Shown: positions 25,813 to 34,838, counted from the first letter of the stretch. The stretch: 64,000 bases of DNA from JAJDTR01 sp965220415 (GCA_965220415.1 OZ244829.1:4526001-4590000); one strand, 5' to 3'. Notes: generated by a model not told the origin, from the sequence alone. Made by a program: numbers and translations.

Positions 25813-25924
25813 CTTGTAGTTACCTTCCTATTCTGCTGCACCGGAAGCGGCGAATCACCTTGGTATCTTCATCTTTTCCGACATCCGGTTCGACCAAGAT
25901 TCACCATGCGCATGTTGCACAAAA

Positions 25925-26284
25925 TCACTTCTCCGTTGCAACCCGCCTTCGCTCGCGAACTCTTGCAGAATTCCCGGTTCGATCCCGCAAATAGTACAAT
26001 TTGGCACGTCGCACCGCTCCATATCGGAGCACCTCAATACTCTCAATGTTCGGCGAATGCAGCGGAAATGTTCTTTCACTTCCTTCGCCAAAAGCCACAC
26101 GTCGAACAGTGAAAGTCTCGCTTAAACCGCCATGGGATCGCCGTATCACCGTGCCCTCGTACGCTTGAACACGTTCCTTTTCACCCTCGCGAATCTTCGT
26201 ATTGACTCGTACCATATCACCTGGGGCGAATTCCGGGAAACCCTCCTTAATATATTCACTCTCGACAGATTCAATCAAGTTCAT
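25925..26284 (-). CDS. rplS: 50S ribosomal protein L19
   Basis: L19 lies at the 30S-50S interface. The family pattern is complete: FAPGDMVRVNTKIREGEKERVQAYEG, the RRSHGGLSETFTVRR region, and the basic C terminus KLYYLRDRTGNSARVRE (in pieces across residues 45-119). At 119 residues it is standard. The order trmD-rplS-rnhB is conserved across bacteria. The 110-bp gap to rnhB contains no repeat. Confidence 0.97.
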   Translation of the reverse strand: MNLIESVESEYIKEGFPEFAPGDMVRVNTKIREGEKERVQAYEGTVIRRSHGGLSETFTVRRVAFGEGSERTFPLHSPNIESIEVLRYGAVRRAKLYYLRDRTGNSARVRERRRVATEK

Positions 26285-26409
26285 CGGTTGTCAATCCTTT
26301 CATTTAATGTTCTTCAAATTCGGTGCACACGAGTTTTTCATTCATGGCAATGGCACTTCATGTATCCCAAAGAACGTCAATCGAAAAACTCGTCAAAATG
26401 CTTCGTGCA

Positions 26410-27144
26410 TCAAATGCCTTCGCTGGCATTTGGCTCGCGCAGGAAATGCGTATCCTCTTCCGTTAGTTCAATCTCTTTGAGTAAATCCGGACGCCGCACT
26501 GCGGTTCGTCTCAGCGACTCCTCATACTTCCAGCGCGTAATCTTCTCGTGGTGTCCACTCAACAAAACCTCGGGAACCTTCATTCCCTCGAAATCGGCAG
26601 GACGTGTGTAGTGCGGATGATCTAACAATTGTTGGCTAAAAGAATCGTCCTGAGCCGATTCGTAATCGCCCAACACCCCGGGCAGCACCCGTCCAATGGT
26701 ATCGATTAGTACAAGCGCCGGTATTTCTCCGCCGCTCAGCACATAATCGCCAATCGAAATTTCGTCCGTCACCAGTTTCTGGCGAACGCGCTCATCAATC
26801 CCTTTATAACGTCCACAGATGAGGATGATGTGCGATTCAAGAGAAAGCGCTTCCGCAAGTTGCTGAGTACAAGGCTTTCCTTGGGGAGTCAAATAAATGA
26901 CGCGAGTGTTTGACTCCGGACTTAATGCTCTGATGGCTGCGAACAGTGGCTCCGGCTTTAGAATCATTCCTGCACCGCCACCGTACGGATAATCGTCAAC
27001 CGATTGATGTCGATCAGTCGCAAAATCTCGGAGATTGTGGACGTTAACTGTCAGAAATCCTGCGTCTTGAGCGCGCTTCAAAATGCTCACTCGTAGCGCG
27101 GGGATTATAATCTCCGGAAACAGAGCAATGACATCAATTTTCAT
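26410..27144 (-). CDS. trmD: tRNA (guanine-N1)-methyltransferase
   Basis: TrmD makes m1G37 in tRNAs reading CNN/GGN codons, preventing frameshifts, using AdoMet bound in a trefoil knot. Motifs: DVIALFPEI at the N terminus, YGGGAGMILKPEP, YLTPQGKPCTQQLA, CGRYKGIDERV and SIGDYVLSGGE in order. At 244 residues it is normal. The start is ATG at 27144, overlapping the end of ylqD by 11 nt. The usual partner rimM is absent between rpsP and trmD. Confidence 0.97.
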   Translation of the reverse strand: MKIDVIALFPEIIIPALRVSILKRAQDAGFLTVNVHNLRDFATDRHQSVDDYPYGGGAGMILKPEPLFAAIRALSPESNTRVIYLTPQGKPCTQQLAEALSLESHIILICGRYKGIDERVRQKLVTDEISIGDYVLSGGEIPALVLIDTIGRVLPGVLGDYESAQDDSFSQQLLDHPHYTRPADFEGMKVPEVLLSGHHEKITRWKYEESLRRTAVRRPDLLKEIELTEEDTHFLREPNASEGI

Positions 27145-27577
27145 CTGGTGTACTAGAAGATTGCGGCGCCCACTCGTTGATCTGAATTACGCGTCCATCC
27201 TTGACAATAATCTCCGCCTGAGACAGTTTGGAGCGAATGTCATCCCCCACCTCGATTTTCACAGGCGCATCGTACGTGCCGCTAGCGAAAAACGAATCGA
27301 TTTCCAGTTGTTTCACCTGACTAAGCTGTTGCTTAAGGTTCTCAAGCGCCTGTTCCTGCTTGCCCCGCTCCTGACTGATTTCCTCGCGTAACTGATTCAC
27401 GCGATTAGGGAACTGCTTTTGCGCCTCGGAAATCAACAGGCGGCTCTGAAACTCCTCCTGTTCAAGCCAATGCCCTATCTGGCTTATCGCGTGCTCAAGC
27501 TCCTTGGTCAATTGCGATTTGAATCTCTCCGTGACTACATTTTTGAGTATTACGGGTCGCTTTACGATAACAGCCAT
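27134..27577 (-). CDS. ylqD: YlqD family protein
   Basis: YlqD-type proteins occur in the rpsP-rimM-trmD neighbourhood of Bacilli and cyanobacteria; their function is not known. The N terminus (MAVIVKRPVILKNVVTERFK) is characteristic. A long amphipathic coiled-coil segment follows (about residues 25-90, rich in Q/E/L), then a small beta domain (APVKIEVGDDIRSKLSQAEI and VKDGRVIQI). At 147 residues the size fits. It overlaps trmD and occupies the place where rimM usually lies, which makes a translation- or ribosome-linked role an obvious but untested inference. Confidence 0.85.
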   Translation of the reverse strand: MAVIVKRPVILKNVVTERFKSQLTKELEHAISQIGHWLEQEEFQSRLLISEAQKQFPNRVNQLREEISQERGKQEQALENLKQQLSQVKQLEIDSFFASGTYDAPVKIEVGDDIRSKLSQAEIIVKDGRVIQINEWAPQSSSTPDEN

Positions 27578-27734
27578 CTTTCACTCTCGTCAATTTGGTG
27601 AGCACAACCAATCATCCTCGGCAGCTTAGCCAAAACGATAAAGCCGCGTACGCCTAGCTTAAACACAACGCTTCCTCCCCATCTTTCAGCTCCCATTCGT
27701 ATGAACTAAATCAATTTCACCTTAAACTCCGATT

Positions 27735-27980
27735 CTACTCTTTACCGGACTCAATTAGTTCAAGCACAACCCTTTTATTCGCTTTAATCCCCGCGGCAAA
27801 CAAGATACTCCGTATCGATTTGAGTGTACGTCCATGTTTGCCGATTATCTTTCCCAAGTCTTCCTCGGCAACGCTCAATTCGAGGATAGTAGCCTTCTCT
27901 CCTGCAACTTCATGGACTTTAACCTGATCGGGTTGATCTACAAGGGATGTTGCAATATATTCAATCAAATCCTTGAACAT
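27735..27980 (-). CDS. khpA: KH-domain RNA-binding protein KhpA
   Basis: KhpA is a single type II KH domain protein that in other bacteria pairs with KhpB/Jag and binds RNA globally. The GKIIGKHGRTLKSIRSIL stretch is the GxxG RNA-binding loop and its helix. At 81 residues it is complete. It lies between rpsP and trmD, its standard location. Confidence 0.94.
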   Translation of the reverse strand: MFKDLIEYIATSLVDQPDQVKVHEVAGEKATILELSVAEEDLGKIIGKHGRTLKSIRSILFAAGIKANKRVVLELIESGKE

Positions 27981-28065
27981 AAAACACCCTGAGCAACATA
28001 TCCAGTATAGTGGTTGTCGCTTATGTCGCGGCGAATAAATCTACACTGGATTAAAAGTGCGAATT

Positions 28066-28293
28066 AAATGGTTCAACCGGTGCATCCAGATTCTCTTCCG
28101 CCGATTCGTATTTGTAGGGTGGGCACTGCCCACCATCTTTAAGTGCGCGCTTAACGCGTTGCCCGCACCACACACTTTAGTCAAATGGTTCAACTGGTGT
28201 ATTCAAAGCACCTTCCGCAGACTCGCTTTTGTAGGGTGGGCACTGCCCACCATCTTCGAGCACGTGCTTAACGCGTTGCCCGCATCACACACG
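28066..28293. repeat. Two tandem 117-bp repeat units
   Basis: Units start at 28066 and 28183. Each opens with AAATGGTTCAAC, carries one GTAGG-headed GGTGGGCACTGCCCACC hairpin, and ends with CTTAACGCGTTGCCCGCA(C/T)CACACAC. They differ at about 15-20% of positions, so the duplication is old. They lie between rpsP and khpA, inside an otherwise conserved operon, and would be transcribed as part of its mRNA. Confidence 0.82.
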
Positions 28294-28371
28294 TAACACG
28301 AACTTCGATTTATTCAAGCAGATTCTCGTCCCGTGGCGACTGAATTCACCCTGGATTTCAAGTCACAAGTG

Positions 28372-28776
28372 TCAATTGGACGATTCAACTGTCGCTTCTG
28401 AAGTAGCGTCGGCGGATTCACTCTCGTTTTCGGCAGAGGCCGCTTCATCCGTCGACGAGGCAGCCCCCTCCGTCGAAAGAGATTCCTCCTCTCGCGTCGG
28501 AACGGGTTTTCCTAATCGTTCCGCAGTGAACCTCTCCCAAATGCCGGCTTGCGATAAAAGGTTCTTTGCTGTGTCTGACGGCTGTGCACCCCGTTTCAGC
28601 CACTTCAAAACCCTGTCTTCATCAATGACAACTTCAGCCGGGTCGGTTAAAGGATTGTAATGACCTAAGCGTTCCAAGAACCGTCCATCTCGTTGAGCAC
28701 GGGCATCAGCAGCCACTAGTCGGTAAAACGGACGCTTCTTTCTTCCGTGGCGTTGAAGTCTTATTCTAACTGCCAA
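28372..28776 (-). CDS. rpsP: 30S ribosomal protein S16
   Basis: S16 is a 30S assembly protein. The core is MAVRIRLQRHGRKKRPFYRL, DGRFLERLGHYNP and the DRVLKWLKRGAQPSDT segment. At 134 residues it is longer than usual (~80-90): residues ~97-134 are an acidic, Ser/Ala/Glu-rich, low-complexity tail, as seen in several other phyla. It sits downstream of ffh in the common ffh-rpsP order. Confidence 0.97.
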   Translation of the reverse strand: MAVRIRLQRHGRKKRPFYRLVAADARAQRDGRFLERLGHYNPLTDPAEVVIDEDRVLKWLKRGAQPSDTAKNLLSQAGIWERFTAERLGKPVPTREEESLSTEGAASSTDEAASAENESESADATSEATVESSN

Positions 28777-28881
28777 AAATTGCTTCCTCCTTATTATGGT
28801 TGTAGACCGAGAAACGTTTCAAACGTTCAACGTACTTCGAATAGTAGTAGGCATACTCCGTATGCCGTAACCATTTTTTCT

Positions 28882-30264
28882 CTACCGTGACTTGCGCTTC
28901 TTCCGCCGCTTCAAGTTCTTCCGTTTCTTTCCGGGTGACTTAAGTCCAATCTGCGGCATCCCCATCATCCCCGTCTGCTGCTTGACCATACGATTCATAA
29001 ACTTGAGTTGGTCAAACAACTGGTTAACTTTACGAACATCGGTGCCGCTTCCATTGGCAATCCGCATACGGCGACTGCGATCGAGTATGCTCGGATTCCT
29101 ACGCTCCATCGGAGTCATGGACTGAATGATCGCCTTTGCATATTTTAGCTGATCTTCATCAGGTTTCATGCCCTTAATCGGCAGTTTATTCATGCCGGGC
29201 ACCATATCCATAAGCTGATCGAGAGGTCCCATGTTCTTGAGCTGCTCAAGCTGCATCAGCAGGTCGTCGAAATCCAGCCCATGCTTTTGGCTCAGTTTCC
29301 GCTCAAGTTCTTCCGCCTGGTCGTCGCTAAAAATTGATTCCGCTCTCTCAAGCAAAGTCGCGAAATCACCTTCGCCCAAGATGCGCGACGCCATACGATC
29401 CGGGTGGAACTCCTCCAGCGCCGCCGGAACAATCTTCTCGCCAACCCCGACGAACTTAATCGGTTTATGGGTGACGGCACGAATCGAAAGCGCCGCGCCG
29501 CCTCGTGCGTCACCGTCCAGCTTGGTCAGAACAACGCCGTCAATATCCAAACTGTCATTGAAATGTTCGGCGATGTTCACCGCGTCCTGTCCCGTCATCG
29601 CATCGACAACGAGCAGAATCTCGGTGGGATTTACTTCCGCCTTTATATTGCGAAGTTCCCCCATCAACTCCTCGTCAATCGCCAAGCGTCCTGCAGTGTC
29701 AACAATGACGAAGTTGTTCCCGCGATTTAGACCCTGTTTAACCGCTTCATTTACGATAGCGACAGGCGATACATCCGTGCCCATCGAAAACACGGGCACC
29801 TCAATCTGTTCACCAAGCACCTCCAACTGCTTTATCGCCGCCGGCCGGTAAACATCCGCTGCAACCAAAAGCGGATTTCGACCTTCCGAACGGAATCTCA
29901 GAGCCAATTTCGCGGCGGCGGTTGTCTTACCGGAGCCTTGCAGACCGACCATCATGACGACTGTTGGACCGCTCGGTGCGATATTAATCTTCGCTGCCTG
30001 CGTCCCCATCAACTTGGTCAGTTCATCGCCTATGATCTTGGCAATCTGTAATTCCGGCGTTAAGCTGCCGAGCACCTGTTGACCGAGCGTTCGCTCCTTG
30101 ACATCCTCAATAAAATCGCGTGCGACTTTGAAGTTAACGTCTGCTTCCAACAACGCCCTGCGCACATCTCGCAGGGCATCAGCCACGTTCTTCTCTGTCA
30201 GCTTGCCTTGACCGGCAATCTTCTTCAAGGTGCTCTGCAACCGCTCGGTCAAACTTTCAAACAT
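28882..30264 (-). CDS. ffh: Signal recognition particle protein Ffh
   Basis: Ffh binds 4.5S RNA and signal sequences and delivers ribosomes to FtsY at the membrane. The order is N domain (residues 1-~85), GTPase G domain with P-loop GLQGSGKTTAAAKLA, DTAGR and TKLDGDARGG, and the M domain with SMTPMERRNPSILDRSRRMRIA and a Met/basic C terminus. At 460 residues the length is normal. The start is ATG at 30264, 8 bp after the ylxM stop. Confidence 0.98.
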   Translation of the reverse strand: MFESLTERLQSTLKKIAGQGKLTEKNVADALRDVRRALLEADVNFKVARDFIEDVKERTLGQQVLGSLTPELQIAKIIGDELTKLMGTQAAKINIAPSGPTVVMMVGLQGSGKTTAAAKLALRFRSEGRNPLLVAADVYRPAAIKQLEVLGEQIEVPVFSMGTDVSPVAIVNEAVKQGLNRGNNFVIVDTAGRLAIDEELMGELRNIKAEVNPTEILLVVDAMTGQDAVNIAEHFNDSLDIDGVVLTKLDGDARGGAALSIRAVTHKPIKFVGVGEKIVPAALEEFHPDRMASRILGEGDFATLLERAESIFSDDQAEELERKLSQKHGLDFDDLLMQLEQLKNMGPLDQLMDMVPGMNKLPIKGMKPDEDQLKYAKAIIQSMTPMERRNPSILDRSRRMRIANGSGTDVRKVNQLFDQLKFMNRMVKQQTGMMGMPQIGLKSPGKKRKNLKRRKKRKSR

Positions 30265-30272
30265 AATTTTCT

Positions 30273-30662
30273 CTAGCTCCGCGCTCCATCGGTGAATTGT
30301 GACTGAGGAAGGTCAATCAAAGTGTGAAGACGTTGTTTAATGTACCGAATTGTTTCCCTTTTCTTTGAGCCAACATCGTCGGTTTCCAGTGCTTGCAGAT
30401 GCTCCAACACATCTGTAACTACACCTCGCTGATGTTGAAAACTAGCCAACAACCCAAGCTCGTTCTCAAAGCGTTCAAGGCACATCTCCGACGACCGAAT
30501 TGAATCATACACCGCCTGCCGAGAGATGCCGAACCTCTCGGAAATCTCTCCCAACGACAAATCCTCCTCATAGTAGAGACTGAGGAATTCCCGCTGCTTT
30601 TCCGTTAACAGATTGCTGTAGAAGTCTGACAGCAGCACGTACTTGAGTTTGTCAATCGACAA
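30273..30662 (-). CDS. ylxM: YlxM/p13-type DNA-binding protein
   Basis: YlxM-like proteins are small helix-turn-helix proteins encoded just upstream of ffh; in streptococci YlxM modulates the SRP pathway. The sigma-region-4-like HTH is at residues ~30-60 (LTEKQREFLSLYYEEDLSL, then EISERFGISRQAVYDSI). At 129 residues it is slightly longer than typical (~110). It is the first gene of the ylxM-ffh-rpsP-khpA-ylqD-trmD-rplS-rnhB-yraN block. Confidence 0.93.
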   Translation of the reverse strand: MSIDKLKYVLLSDFYSNLLTEKQREFLSLYYEEDLSLGEISERFGISRQAVYDSIRSSEMCLERFENELGLLASFQHQRGVVTDVLEHLQALETDDVGSKKRETIRYIKQRLHTLIDLPQSQFTDGARS

Positions 30663-30946
30663 CGGCGCAATCTCCGATAGTATTCCGCAAGCCCTTCTGA
30701 TTAGCGACCATATTCAGCCAAGGATTAACGTGTCAAGGTTAAAGCCTTGACAGTTCTCATAGAATACCTCATCCAATCCTCACTTGTCAATGGAAAATTA
30801 GCAGATGGGCAGTTAATCGCACTTGATTGTAGGGGACGGTCGCGTGCCGTCCCATGATTTTGCTTAAATGTAAAAAGTCGAGCTAATTCGGTGTAAGTAA
30901 TCCGCGAAATCCATAAATTCGTGAAAATCCACGATTCAGACAAGTA
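30663..30946. repeat. Spacer with GGGACGG hairpin and AATCCG periodic repeat
   Basis: A GTAGG-headed hairpin lies at 30829-30854 (stem GGGACGG/CCGTCCC). A periodic block at 30898-30943 (TAATCCGCGAAATCC then ...CACGATTCAGACAA) belongs to the family also found at 46766, 56362 and 63908. It lies just after the stop codon of the PLP decarboxylase gene. No gene is seen. Confidence 0.65.
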
Positions 30947-32590
30947 TTAATCTTTGCACCAACCCACCTTCTCTCTCGCCTCCAAAACCTTCGACACTAC
31001 GGATTTGACATCATCCTCATTGACAAATGGCGACAGAATAAACGACTTCAAGGCGACTATAGGCTCTCCGTAACTGGTTCGTCGATAACAATCCGTAATC
31101 GAAATGACCACCCCTCTTCCCGACATCGCCTCCGAATGCACGTATTTATATATTTCTCGGCTGTAATTGTTATGTGAAAGCAGGCTATCGCGGTACGCTT
31201 CGTCCTCGAATTCTTGTCGCTTGATTGAAAAGGTGTCCACGCCCATCGGATAGGCGCGGAAAAGTGTGACGGTACCGAAATTGTCTCGATTCAACACGGT
31301 GGTGCCCTCTTGCCCTTCAAGATGCTCACGCAGCAGTTGCGTCATCTCGACAATGTGACCCAAGATAACCCGCAATCCCTCCTCGCCAAACAGTCGGAAA
31401 TTGGCGAGAGCCGCAAGCGGTCCCGTCCCCGATCTGGAGGTCTCAAGAGTAAACATTCCGGGTCGATAGTCCCCGAAGTGATACAGATACGGCATCTGCT
31501 CAGGGTGGCGAGTCACCAATTCCAAATCCGTTTGATTTTTGACGAGAACTAGACTGGAGATATAAGGCGCAAAGCCGGTTTTATGAAAGTCGATTCCAAC
31601 GGAGTCCGCCAGAGATAAATGACGTATTCGCCGGCACGCCCCCGCCAATGCGCGGATGGTGCGCGGACGAAACCCGAGGGTATTCCTCTCAATATCGTAG
31701 TCATTGAACACCGACCACGCCCAGCCGATAACTGCGTCTGCGTGAATGTGCGGTTTGTAGTCGAGCTGGAACTCGTCGACCAGCGTGTCGCGCAACGTCG
31801 CAATACTCTCCAAGTCGTCCAATCCAAACGAATCGGTGGTACCTAGTGTCGCGATGATGGCGGCAATCTTTTTCCCGTTTCCTAATGCTGTACGAGCCTG
31901 CCGTTCAAGTTGGGCGAGATCGATTTCGTTTTCAACCGTTGTCGGGATGGTAATCAAATTGTTCGTCCCGATTCCGAGCCATCCGACAATATTGGAGGCG
32001 CAGTAGTGCCCCGCATCCGACACGAAAACCACAATCTCTTCAGGTGTTCCCTGCTGCATCGTTTCTGCACAGGCTTTTTCCAAGCCCAGCTTCACGCCGT
32101 AAAGTGTTGTCCCCGTGCCGCCAAAGGTGAATACGCCACTCGACGCTTCCGGATCATACCCTATCAATTTTGAGGTCATGGCGACCACTTCAACCTCAGC
32201 CAATGCCACCAAACGGCTATATTCATCCCATGAGATATTGGGATTGTGCAGCGAGGCGAGAAGTACCCCAATCAAGCTTGGAATCGTCGGCGGAGGAATA
32301 ACATTCTGCTGAGTACGGGGATGCCCGAATATAGTCATTCCTCGTAGATATTCCACTAGCTCTGCCGTGACATCTTCCACTGTAGACATCCCATCGGGCA
32401 ACACCGTCTGTTTTGCCTTCTCAAAATCACCGGGCACCACGTCACCTAACATCGGCAGATGTGTTTTCAGCGCATCAACCTGATCTAAGGCGCGCATGAT
32501 TGAATGCACAAAATAGGAGTCATGAATGGGGTCAGATACCGGTTGCGGAAATGCAAGCCGGATTTTTTCTAAAATGTCGCGGTATGTCAT
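30947..32590 (-). CDS. PLP-dependent group II-type amino acid decarboxylase
   Basis: The family decarboxylates amino acids such as glutamate, aspartate, tyrosine, DOPA or diaminobutyrate. The Schiff-base lysine is K337 in DFHKTGFAPY; upstream HADAVIGWAW supplies the Asp that contacts the pyridine nitrogen, and GVFTFGGTGTTLYG lies in the cofactor phosphate region. At 547 residues it is close to the usual 460-550. The start is ATG at 32590 with GGAG about 12 nt upstream. It stands alone between repeat blocks with no antiporter nearby, so an acid-resistance role is not supported; the substrate is not readable from sequence alone. Confidence 0.87.
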   Translation of the reverse strand: MTYRDILEKIRLAFPQPVSDPIHDSYFVHSIMRALDQVDALKTHLPMLGDVVPGDFEKAKQTVLPDGMSTVEDVTAELVEYLRGMTIFGHPRTQQNVIPPPTIPSLIGVLLASLHNPNISWDEYSRLVALAEVEVVAMTSKLIGYDPEASSGVFTFGGTGTTLYGVKLGLEKACAETMQQGTPEEIVVFVSDAGHYCASNIVGWLGIGTNNLITIPTTVENEIDLAQLERQARTALGNGKKIAAIIATLGTTDSFGLDDLESIATLRDTLVDEFQLDYKPHIHADAVIGWAWSVFNDYDIERNTLGFRPRTIRALAGACRRIRHLSLADSVGIDFHKTGFAPYISSLVLVKNQTDLELVTRHPEQMPYLYHFGDYRPGMFTLETSRSGTGPLAALANFRLFGEEGLRVILGHIVEMTQLLREHLEGQEGTTVLNRDNFGTVTLFRAYPMGVDTFSIKRQEFEDEAYRDSLLSHNNYSREIYKYVHSEAMSGRGVVISITDCYRRTSYGEPIVALKSFILSPFVNEDDVKSVVSKVLEAREKVGWCKD

Positions 32591-32688
32591 GTCTTGTCGC
32601 CATCTCCAGTAGTAATGTTGTGTTGCCGCCTATCCTTCGACCATCGCCGGTTTTGAGGCAGATGTTCGCAGTGTCCACTTGCCTTCTA

Positions 32689-32868
32689 ATACCATTTCTC
32701 GTGAATAACAGTGCATATAATGTCGTAAATATATCGCCCACTTACACCGTAGGCGGGGCATCTTGCCCCGCTGGCTTTGCGCGGAGACGAGACTTCTTGT
32801 TCCGCTCCATGCAAATTTCTTGACCTGATTCACGCGATCAATGCACAAGCATTTTAGAGAAATGGTAT
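32689..32868. mobile_element. MITE-like element, family IV, copy A (intact)
   Basis: Perfect 12-bp terminal inverted repeats: ATACCATTTCTC at 32689-32700 and GAGAAATGGTAT at 32857-32868. Inside the left end is GTGAATAACAGTGCATA; inside the right end is GATCAATGCACAAGCATTTTA, giving a second partly inverted pair around TGCA. The centre holds GTAGGCGGGGCATCTTGCCC (32749-). Total 180 bp without coding capacity. It is the reference copy for 24580-24722, 39703-39949 and the fragment at 6413. Confidence 0.8.
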
Positions 32869-33243
32869 AACAGATACGGCAATGGTATCATATCCGTCAC
32901 CTCCCTTCAACGGATATAGTTTCAGTACATATGTAGGGTGGGATCAACCAAGCGGATAGCGCGGGCGATAGAAATCCCCCGCCCACCAGCCTGTAGGTTG
33001 GGTTGAGCAACGTGAAACCCAACTCCAGGAGATTAACCGAATGAACAAGGAGGGCGATAGAGATTCCATACCTAATCCCGTGAGATAGCGATCCATCTTC
33101 AATCATCAAATCGAAGATGGAATCCCCTTAGCTCGCAATGCAAGGTCGCGTCGGGAGAGAATCTGAATACGGGGAGGTCAGGGTTTGGATGGAGCAATCG
33201 GACGGACAGCCAATTAAGCAAAATACAAAGCTATCGCCCTGCG
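32869..33243. repeat. Spacer with GATC-type elements inserted in hairpins
   Basis: GATCAACCAAGCGGATAGCG... ending GCGATAGAAATC (32942-32976) interrupts a GTAGGGTGG|CCCACCAGCC hairpin. GTAGGTTGGGTTGAGC with AAACCCAAC follows at ~32995-33025. A second GATC-type element lies at 33031-33066 (GATTAACCGAATGAACAAGG, AGGGCGATAGAGATTC). A hairpin near 33090-33125 matches 12140-12180. No gene is seen. Confidence 0.7.
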
Positions 33244-34419
33244 TCAAAATTTCGCCTTAACCTGCAGTCTGGCTTTATGCTGATGCGGATCAGGTCCGGA
33301 GGAGAGGATATTCCTAGCTACGAAGTATAGCGCTTCTACACCGATATTCTCGGAAAGCGACGCGGAAAATTTAAATTCATGTCCTCGCATGTTTGGATTG
33401 AATATATCGGCATTATTATAGTTCGATATCATGGATTCCTGTTCAACCCAAACATAGTGGTAATGTCCATATAATCTATGTAATCGCGATATTGGTCCAA
33501 CCCCAACCTCGAACCAATACGCCTTGTCGTTGAAATCCGCCAACAAATTCCGAGCATAAACACCGATAAACCTTAAAGGCATTGGTCCGATTTCGGATTC
33601 ATACTTCACAAGCGACTCCGAGATCCTGAATCCAAAGAGATAGCTGGATGTTCCTGTGCCTTTCCCAATCCGCGCGTTTGTATCCCCGCCGCCTAGTTTG
33701 CCGTCTTCAACCGCTTGAGCAATAGTATCCTCGTTCCGATACTCATAAAGCATCGTACCGATCGACAACCCTTTGAAATGCAATCCCTTAAGAAACAGTT
33801 GTCCCGCAAATAGATTGGTATCCGCCCCGCTCTTGGATTCCGCCAGAATGAATTGCCCGAGATTTACCCGTGTCTGATGAATAAAACCCACGTTCTTCAA
33901 ACGAAACTGCTGTGCTGCGCCTTCAAACTGCACGTCGTTGTGAAACACCAACTCAACGCGTTCAAACGGATTGGGGAACTTACCAATTGTAAACGTCAGT
34001 GACGAACTAGGGGAATATCGGAGGAACAGCCGGTTAAGATTAAAACCCTTCTTCGAAAAATAATCGTCAAGGTCTACGTTACCCGTAGTCGGGTCATCCG
34101 TTGCACCCGTGACCATTCTGAATCCCAGAGTCGCATCTGGATGAACCGGAAAACTGCCGCCCAAGCGAAATCTGATGCGGTACCGATAGCGGCTCGGTGA
34201 ACCCTCCCGAAAAATACTTTCCTGACGAAATCTGCCATCGGCGTAGAAATATGTCCTCCAAAGTTCCTTTGCTTTCTGAGATTCATCTCTATTCGCTGCC
34301 GCCTGAGTATTGGGCGCGGCAGCCATTTGTAATTTCTGTCCTTCGGGTTCGGCATTTCCTCCGCCTACAAATACCTGAACCAAGAGTACGGTACAGAATA
34401 TAATAACCCGTCTAAACAT
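33244..34419 (-). CDS. Putative outer-membrane porin
   Basis: This is a predicted beta-barrel of the 'putative porin' type. A signal peptide (MFRRVIIFCTVLLVQVFVGG) ends near ...GNAEP. Alternating strands rich in aromatic residues follow: RYRYRIRFRLGGSF, ATLGFRMVTGATDDPTTGN, LFLRYSPSSSLTFTIGKFPNPF. The protein ends in KARLQVKAKF with a terminal phenylalanine, the usual BamA recognition signal. The open frame extends to 34500, but ATG 34419 gives the clean signal peptide (391 residues). A short Q/A/N-rich linker precedes the barrel. The solute is unknown. It precedes the cytochrome region but the 730-bp spacer suggests separate transcription. Confidence 0.8.
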   Translation of the reverse strand: MFRRVIIFCTVLLVQVFVGGGNAEPEGQKLQMAAAPNTQAAANRDESQKAKELWRTYFYADGRFRQESIFREGSPSRYRYRIRFRLGGSFPVHPDATLGFRMVTGATDDPTTGNVDLDDYFSKKGFNLNRLFLRYSPSSSLTFTIGKFPNPFERVELVFHNDVQFEGAAQQFRLKNVGFIHQTRVNLGQFILAESKSGADTNLFAGQLFLKGLHFKGLSIGTMLYEYRNEDTIAQAVEDGKLGGGDTNARIGKGTGTSSYLFGFRISESLVKYESEIGPMPLRFIGVYARNLLADFNDKAYWFEVGVGPISRLHRLYGHYHYVWVEQESMISNYNNADIFNPNMRGHEFKFSASLSENIGVEALYFVARNILSSGPDPHQHKARLQVKAKF

Positions 34420-34730
34420 CCCCGCTTTCGTTATACTGTTTGTTTTCCAATGGTGCATGCTTTTAAGCAACTTTCGACAAGAAATTTCGTGTTTTGACAA
34501 AAACCATGGCGCGCTAGCTACCCAATCGCTCCTGCTGGATCGACAAATCCGTAAGATTTTCCCTAGCTATACTCCACGCTGCTGGAAGTTGCGTTTTTTC
34601 AAGGGAGCCTATCCCAATGGCGATAGATTCCCGTACCACGATCTGTTAGATTGTGATCGCATCTTTAGACGATAGCTTCCGCCGTCATGCTATCTGTGCC
34701 AGTAAAGCGTCCAAATCCGCTTGTAGGAGC
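34420..34730. repeat. Porin upstream spacer with repeat fragments
   Basis: It holds CTCCTGCTGGATCGACAAATCC (split: CTCCTGCTGG / ACAAATCC) near 34530, a worn family II hairpin, and CTATACTCCACGCTGCTGG at about 34567, a solo left end of the family III element. The porin promoter should lie in 34420-34520. No gene is seen. Confidence 0.5.
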
Positions 34731-34838
34731 GATCAAGCGACTGGATAAGGAGCGCGATAGTAGATCCCTCAAGCGACTGAATAAGGAGCGATCAACTGAA
34801 CGAATAGTGAAGGCGATAGTAGATCCTGATAGAAAATC
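34731..34838. repeat. Nested GATC-type elements inside a GTAGG hairpin
   Basis: A complete element (GATCAAGCGACTGGATAAGG ... GCGATAGTAGATC) is followed by a second 5' half (TCAAGCGACTGAATAAGGAG) interrupted by a third element (GATCAACTGAACGAATAG ... GCGATAGTAGATC). The interrupted element's own 3' half (TGATAGAAAATCCC) then resumes. The whole array interrupts a GTAGGAGC|TCCAGGTCGCGA hairpin whose intact form is at 34939-34962. Confidence 0.78.

Noticed and set aside
29231..29851. 206-residue plus-strand open frame
   Set aside because: Antisense shadow of ffh, serine-rich and without motifs.
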